Of a stretch of DNA of 64,000 nucleotides, positions 60,916 to 64,000 are shown piece by piece (the first letter of the stretch is position 1; each line of letters starts with the position of its first letter). The stretch is from Cohnella sp. CFH 77786. GTDB lineage: Bacteria > Bacillota > Bacilli > Paenibacillales > Paenibacillaceae. A program made the translations under genes and the position numbers. The notes beneath the pieces are model-generated. The model did no database searches. It was not told the DNA's origin and saw only the letters and a program-made list of their open reading frames with translations. The DNA is taken from assembly GCF_019400745.1 (NCBI RefSeq), contig NZ_WJIB01000023.1:1-64000 (forward strand), written 5' to 3'.

Positions 60916-62061
60916 TTACACTTCGCTGACGCTGACCCAGCTGCCGCGCTCGATCGACAGATCGACTGCTTCGAGCACTTCCTGGCAGCGTACGCCGTCG
61001 AGGAACGTGGGAGCGAACGGCGTCCCCTGGGCGATGTGCTGGACGAATTCGTACACGATATGTACGAAAGCGTGCTCGTAACCGATGATATGCCCCGTCG
61101 GCCACCAATTGCCCGCGTATTTGTGCGTGCTTTCGGTGACGAGAATGCGACGGAATCCGGCTTCGTTCGGCTCGTCCTCGCGGAAGTATACTTCCAGCTC
61201 GTTCAGGCGCTCCAGGTCCCAACGAATCGAGCCCTTGCTTCCGTGGATTTCGAACGTGTTGCCGTTTTTCCGGCCGGCGGCGAAACGCGTGGCGATGAAC
61301 GAGCCCATTGCCCCGTTTTTGAAATCCGCCAGGAATCCCGTCGCGTCATCCACCGTCACCTCGCCTATGTCGGCCGAAGCCGTTCCGCTGAGCCCCGAGG
61401 AGGAAGCCGGAATCGGACGCTCCTTGACGAAGGTGCGGTTATGCCCGACGACACGGTCGAATTCGCCGATCAGAAACCGAGCCAAGTCGATGCAGTGGGC
61501 GTTCAGGTCGCCATGCGCGCCGGAGCCTGCGACTTCTTTCTTCAAGCGCCAAGCCAGCGGGAATCCCGGGTCGACCAGCCAGTCCTGCAAATATGTCGCG
61601 CGATAATGATGGATATCGCCGATTTTGCCGTCGTCGATCAGCTTCTTGGCCAATTGGACGGCCGGCAGAAACCGGTAGTTGAAGCAGACCGCATGCCTGA
61701 TGCCGGCCTTCTCGGCGGCTTCCAGCATCTCGCGGCCGTCCGCCAGGTTCAGCGCGAGCGGCTTCTCGCAAAAGACGTGTTTGCCGGCGGCGATGGCGGC
61801 AAGCGTGATTTCCTTGTGCGCGTCGCTCGGCGCATTGATGTCGACCAGATCGATGTCGTCGCGTGCGACCATTTTGCGCCAGTCGGTTTCATAGCTCTCC
61901 CAGCCGAACTTGTCCGCCGCTTCCTTGACGCCTTGCTCGTCGCGGCCGCAGATCGCCTTCATGACGACGTCCGCGTCCATGTCGAAGAACATGCCGACAT
62001 CTTTGTAGGCATGGCTATGGGCTTTGCCCATGAACTTATAGCCGACCATGCCTACGTTCAT
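60916..62061 (-). CDS. Gfo/Idh/MocA-family NAD(P)-dependent oxidoreductase 1
   Basis: 381 aa from ATG 62061, or 389 aa from a GTG at 62085 that would overlap the upstream stop; neither has a strong ribosome-binding site. Rossmann start NVGMVGYKFMGKAHSHAY, CEKPLALN (catalytic-loop Lys), then a C-terminal alpha/beta domain with GDLNAHCIDLARFLIGEF, where the Asp/His pair sits. Such enzymes oxidise a sugar or cyclitol hydroxyl to a ketone. The substrate is unknown; being clustered with an isomerase/epimerase and a second dehydrogenase suggests catabolism of an inositol-like or 3-keto sugar. Confidence 0.85.
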   Translation of the reverse strand: MNVGMVGYKFMGKAHSHAYKDVGMFFDMDADVVMKAICGRDEQGVKEAADKFGWESYETDWRKMVARDDIDLVDINAPSDAHKEITLAAIAAGKHVFCEKPLALNLADGREMLEAAEKAGIRHAVCFNYRFLPAVQLAKKLIDDGKIGDIHHYRATYLQDWLVDPGFPLAWRLKKEVAGSGAHGDLNAHCIDLARFLIGEFDRVVGHNRTFVKERPIPASSSGLSGTASADIGEVTVDDATGFLADFKNGAMGSFIATRFAAGRKNGNTFEIHGSKGSIRWDLERLNELEVYFREDEPNEAGFRRILVTESTHKYAGNWWPTGHIIGYEHAFVHIVYEFVQHIAQGTPFAPTFLDGVRCQEVLEAVDLSIERGSWVSVSEV

Positions 62062-62072
62062 TGCGCGTTTGT

Positions 62073-63035
62073 TTACGCCCACCACATTTCACCCGCGCTC
62101 TCTTTGAGAATCAGGCCGTTCAGGAAGCTCGCGGCTTTCGTGAAGCCTTCGTTCACGCTCATGATCCCGTCCTCGTGCTCGATGCTGATCGTGCCGTCGT
62201 AGCCGACCAAACGCAGCGTGCTGATCAGCGCTTTCCAGAACTCGTCGTCGTGGCCGTAGCCGACCGTGCGGAATACGAAGGACCGGTTCAGGATATCGCC
62301 GTAATGCTTCGTATCGAGAACGCCGTTCAGCGCCGTGTTGCGGGCGTCGATCTTCGTGTCTTTCGCGTGCACGTGATAGATGGCATTGCCGAGCGCCTTG
62401 ACGCATTCGATCGGGTCCATGCCCTGCCAGAACAGATGGGAAGGGTCGAAATTGACGCCGATGTTGTCGCCCGCTTCGCGGCGAAGCCGAAGGGCGGTCT
62501 CGGTATTATAGACGAGGAAGCCCGGATGCGCCTCGATGGCGACCTTGACGCCGTGCTTGCGGCAGAACGCGGATTGCTCTTTCCAGTACGGAATGGCGAC
62601 TTCGTTCCATTGCCACTCGAGGACCGTCAGGAAATCCGGTGGCCAGGGGCAGGTCACCCAGGACGGGTACTTGGAATGTTCGGATTCGCCTGGCAAGCCG
62701 GAGAAAGTGATGACCGTGTCCACGCCGAGCTTCTCCGCCAATTGGACGGATGCGACGAAATCCTCATGGTGTGCGGAAGCGATCTCTTTATTCGGATGCA
62801 GCGGGTTGCCGTGGATGCTGAGCGCGCTGATCGTAAGCCCTCTCGAATCGACGGCGTCCTTGATCCGGCGAATGGCCGCCTCGTCGTTCAGGATGGCCCG
62901 CGCGTTGACGTGGGCCGTTCCCGGGTAAGCACCCGTTCCGATCTCGACGGCTTCGCAGCCAGCCGCTTTCGCGGTGTCCAGCGCCTGCTCGAACGATTGC
63001 TGCCCGAATAATACGATAAATACTCCAAGCTTCAC
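62073..63035 (-). CDS. Sugar phosphate isomerase/epimerase family protein (TIM barrel)
   Basis: 320 aa from GTG 63035 with AAAGGACAGGTGG just before; the frame is open upstream but the fold starts at VKLGVFIVLFG. AP-endonuclease-2-type barrel with metal ligands recognisable in IEAHPG, NFDPSHLFWQGMD, HVHAKD and ISIEHED. Relatives include IolE/IolI-type inosose dehydratase/isomerase, hydroxypyruvate isomerase and 3-keto-glycoside hydrolases or epimerases. The exact reaction cannot be given. Confidence 0.85.
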   Translation of the reverse strand: MKLGVFIVLFGQQSFEQALDTAKAAGCEAVEIGTGAYPGTAHVNARAILNDEAAIRRIKDAVDSRGLTISALSIHGNPLHPNKEIASAHHEDFVASVQLAEKLGVDTVITFSGLPGESEHSKYPSWVTCPWPPDFLTVLEWQWNEVAIPYWKEQSAFCRKHGVKVAIEAHPGFLVYNTETALRLRREAGDNIGVNFDPSHLFWQGMDPIECVKALGNAIYHVHAKDTKIDARNTALNGVLDTKHYGDILNRSFVFRTVGYGHDDEFWKALISTLRLVGYDGTISIEHEDGIMSVNEGFTKAASFLNGLILKESAGEMWWA

Positions 63036-63064
63036 AGTAGCCACCTGTCCTTTCGATAATAGAT

Positions 63065-63076
63065 GTTTCGCGAAAC
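63065..63076. promoter_or_regulatory. Palindrome GTTTCGCGAAAC before the isomerase gene
   Basis: Perfect 12-bp palindrome with a central CG, 30 bp upstream of the GTG start, just upstream of a possible -10 (TATTAT on the minus strand). It is a likely LacI-type operator. Confidence 0.5.
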
Positions 63077-63086
63077 GAGGTCGGTT

Positions 63087-63104
63087 AATGTACGCGCGTA
63101 CATT
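63087..63104. promoter_or_regulatory. 18-bp palindrome before the isomerase gene
   Basis: AATGTACGCGCGTACATT is perfectly self-complementary, about 22 bp centre to centre from the other palindrome (two helical turns). Both lie in the 136-bp gap between the upstream dehydrogenase and the isomerase, so this gap likely holds a regulated promoter. Confidence 0.55.
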
Positions 63105-63171
63105 TCCGATCCTCATCCCATTTTACATGAAAACGCAGACAATTTCTAATGCTTCTTGATCGATTCGGTAT

Positions 63172-64000
63172 CTAAACGAAGCTGATGGCTTCGCCTTTGC
63201 GGGCCGATTCGTACACCGCTTCGAGGATCTGCTGCACGACGAGCCCCTGCTTCGCGGTGACGACGGGTTCGCGGTCGTGCAGAATCGCGTCGATCCAGGC
63301 GCGCGCTTCCTTCTCGGAGGAGTCGTTCGGAATCTGGTTGTCCCACACGGAACCGAGTTGGATCTCCTTGGTGTACAGGCGGCCGTGCTCTTCCCCGTTG
63401 ACGCGGAGCCCGCCTTTCATATCGGCGCCCGCCTTCGTTCCGCACAGCGTGACCTTCGCTTCGTCCACGTCCAGCGTGTTGAGCGCCCAGCTCGATTCCA
63501 GCCACACCGTCGCGCCGTTCTTCATCGTGATCATCGCGAAAGCGGAGTCCTCGACCGTGAATTTGGCAGGATCCCAAGGTCCCCATTCGTTCGCCTCGCT
63601 GCCTCGTTCGGCGAGCTTGCGGTAAGTCGTTCCGAGCACGGTGCGGGGCTCGTAGTTGTTCATCATCCATAGCGCGAGGTCGAGCGCGTGCGTGCCGATG
63701 TCGATCAGCGGTCCTCCGCCTTGCTTCTCCACGTCAAGGAATACGCCCCATGTCGGAACCGCCCGGCGGCGAACGGCGTGGGCTTTGGCGAGGTAGATTT
63801 CGCCGAACTCTCCGGCCCGAGCGGCTTCATGCATCCACAAGGAATCGCGGCGGAAACGGTTCTGGTACGCGATGCTCAGCTTCTTGCCGGTGCGTTCGGC
63901 CACTTCCAGCATGCGGCGGGCATCGGCCGCCGTCTTGGCCATCGGTTTCTCGCACAGCACGTGTTTGCCGGCTTCGAGCGCGGCGATCGAGATTTCGGCG
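63172..64000 (-). CDS. Gfo/Idh/MocA-family oxidoreductase 2 (5' end outside the window)
   Basis: 276 codons are visible; the frame continues past the right edge (AEISIAALEAGKHVLCEKPMAK before the first internal Met), so the Rossmann N-terminus is missing only because the window ends. CEKPMAKTAADARR and GGGPLIDIGTHALDLALWMM show the catalytic Lys and the Asp/His region. It is a different subgroup from oxidoreductase 1. Its stop lies 136 bp before the isomerase gene. Confidence 0.87.
   Translation of the reverse strand, partial: AEISIAALEAGKHVLCEKPMAKTAADARRMLEVAERTGKKLSIAYQNRFRRDSLWMHEAARAGEFGEIYLAKAHAVRRRAVPTWGVFLDVEKQGGGPLIDIGTHALDLALWMMNNYEPRTVLGTTYRKLAERGSEANEWGPWDPAKFTVEDSAFAMITMKNGATVWLESSWALNTLDVDEAKVTLCGTKAGADMKGGLRVNGEEHGRLYTKEIQLGSVWDNQIPNDSSEKEARAWIDAILHDREPVVTAKQGLVVQQILEAVYESARKGEAISFV

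Overview
The window is GC-rich chromosomal DNA from an endospore-forming Gram-positive bacterium, most likely a Paenibacillaceae member (Paenibacillus/Cohnella type). Three things support this: an alpha/beta-type small acid-soluble spore protein, a GerA-family germinant receptor, and the Bacillales order polA - mutM - ytaF - coaE with nrdR nearby. Lipoprotein signal peptides, SLH domains and a high density of AraC regulators and glycoside hydrolases also fit. No phage, plasmid or CRISPR features were found.

Layout. 1-320: the first 18 bases are the 5' end of a 16S rRNA gene transcribed leftwards out of the window, preceded by a boxA-like leader and two tandem rrn promoters. 0.3-3.3 kb: an MMPL exporter, then tRNA-Ala(GGC) followed by an unusual 235-bp tandem duplication whose units carry the tRNA 3' tail. 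3.4-12 kb: accessory DNA with a secreted Calx-beta protein, a WYL regulator, a GH78 rhamnosidase-like enzyme with a divergent AraC regulator, and remnants of decayed genes (VOC, GH88, AraC, GH29). 11.9-18.7 kb: a tightly overlapping five-gene operon plus a divergent AraC gene. Its enzyme set matches conversion of L-galactose to 2-keto-3-deoxygluconate through L-galactonate, D-tagaturonate and D-altronate. 18.7-22.5 kb: G-rich repeats around an internally deleted IS256-family element, then a GH4 enzyme and its AraC regulator.

22.5-32.2 kb: a nucleoside uptake and salvage operon: LacI-type repressor with two palindromic operators and a candidate cre site, ribokinase, BMP lipoprotein, ABC ATPase (frameshifted here), two permeases and three different nucleoside hydrolases. 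32.3-41.7 kb: housekeeping genes nrdR, SASP, a lytic transglycosylase, coaE, ytaF, mutM (true start is a TTG) and polA, interrupted by a large SLH/YcdB-type surface protein.

41.8-56.6 kb: two complete pstSCAB-phoU systems in series. PhoP-box-like 11-bp repeats lie before pstS1 and, unusually, inside the second system before pstB2. Two c-di-GMP proteins lie downstream of the phosphate block. A secreted repeat protein and a soluble CBS-type chemotaxis receptor lie upstream. The c-di-GMP protein and the receptor share a related CBS-type sensor region. 56.7-60.8 kb: a germinant receptor locus in which the B-subunit gene faces the A, C and small D-like genes tail to tail. 60.9-64 kb: two Gfo/Idh/MocA dehydrogenases around a TIM-barrel isomerase/epimerase, with palindromic operators; the last gene is cut by the window end.

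Most genes lie on the minus strand. Many operons use 1-4 nt stop/start overlaps, which imply translational coupling. Functions are assigned from recognisable motifs and gene context only; no database search was run.
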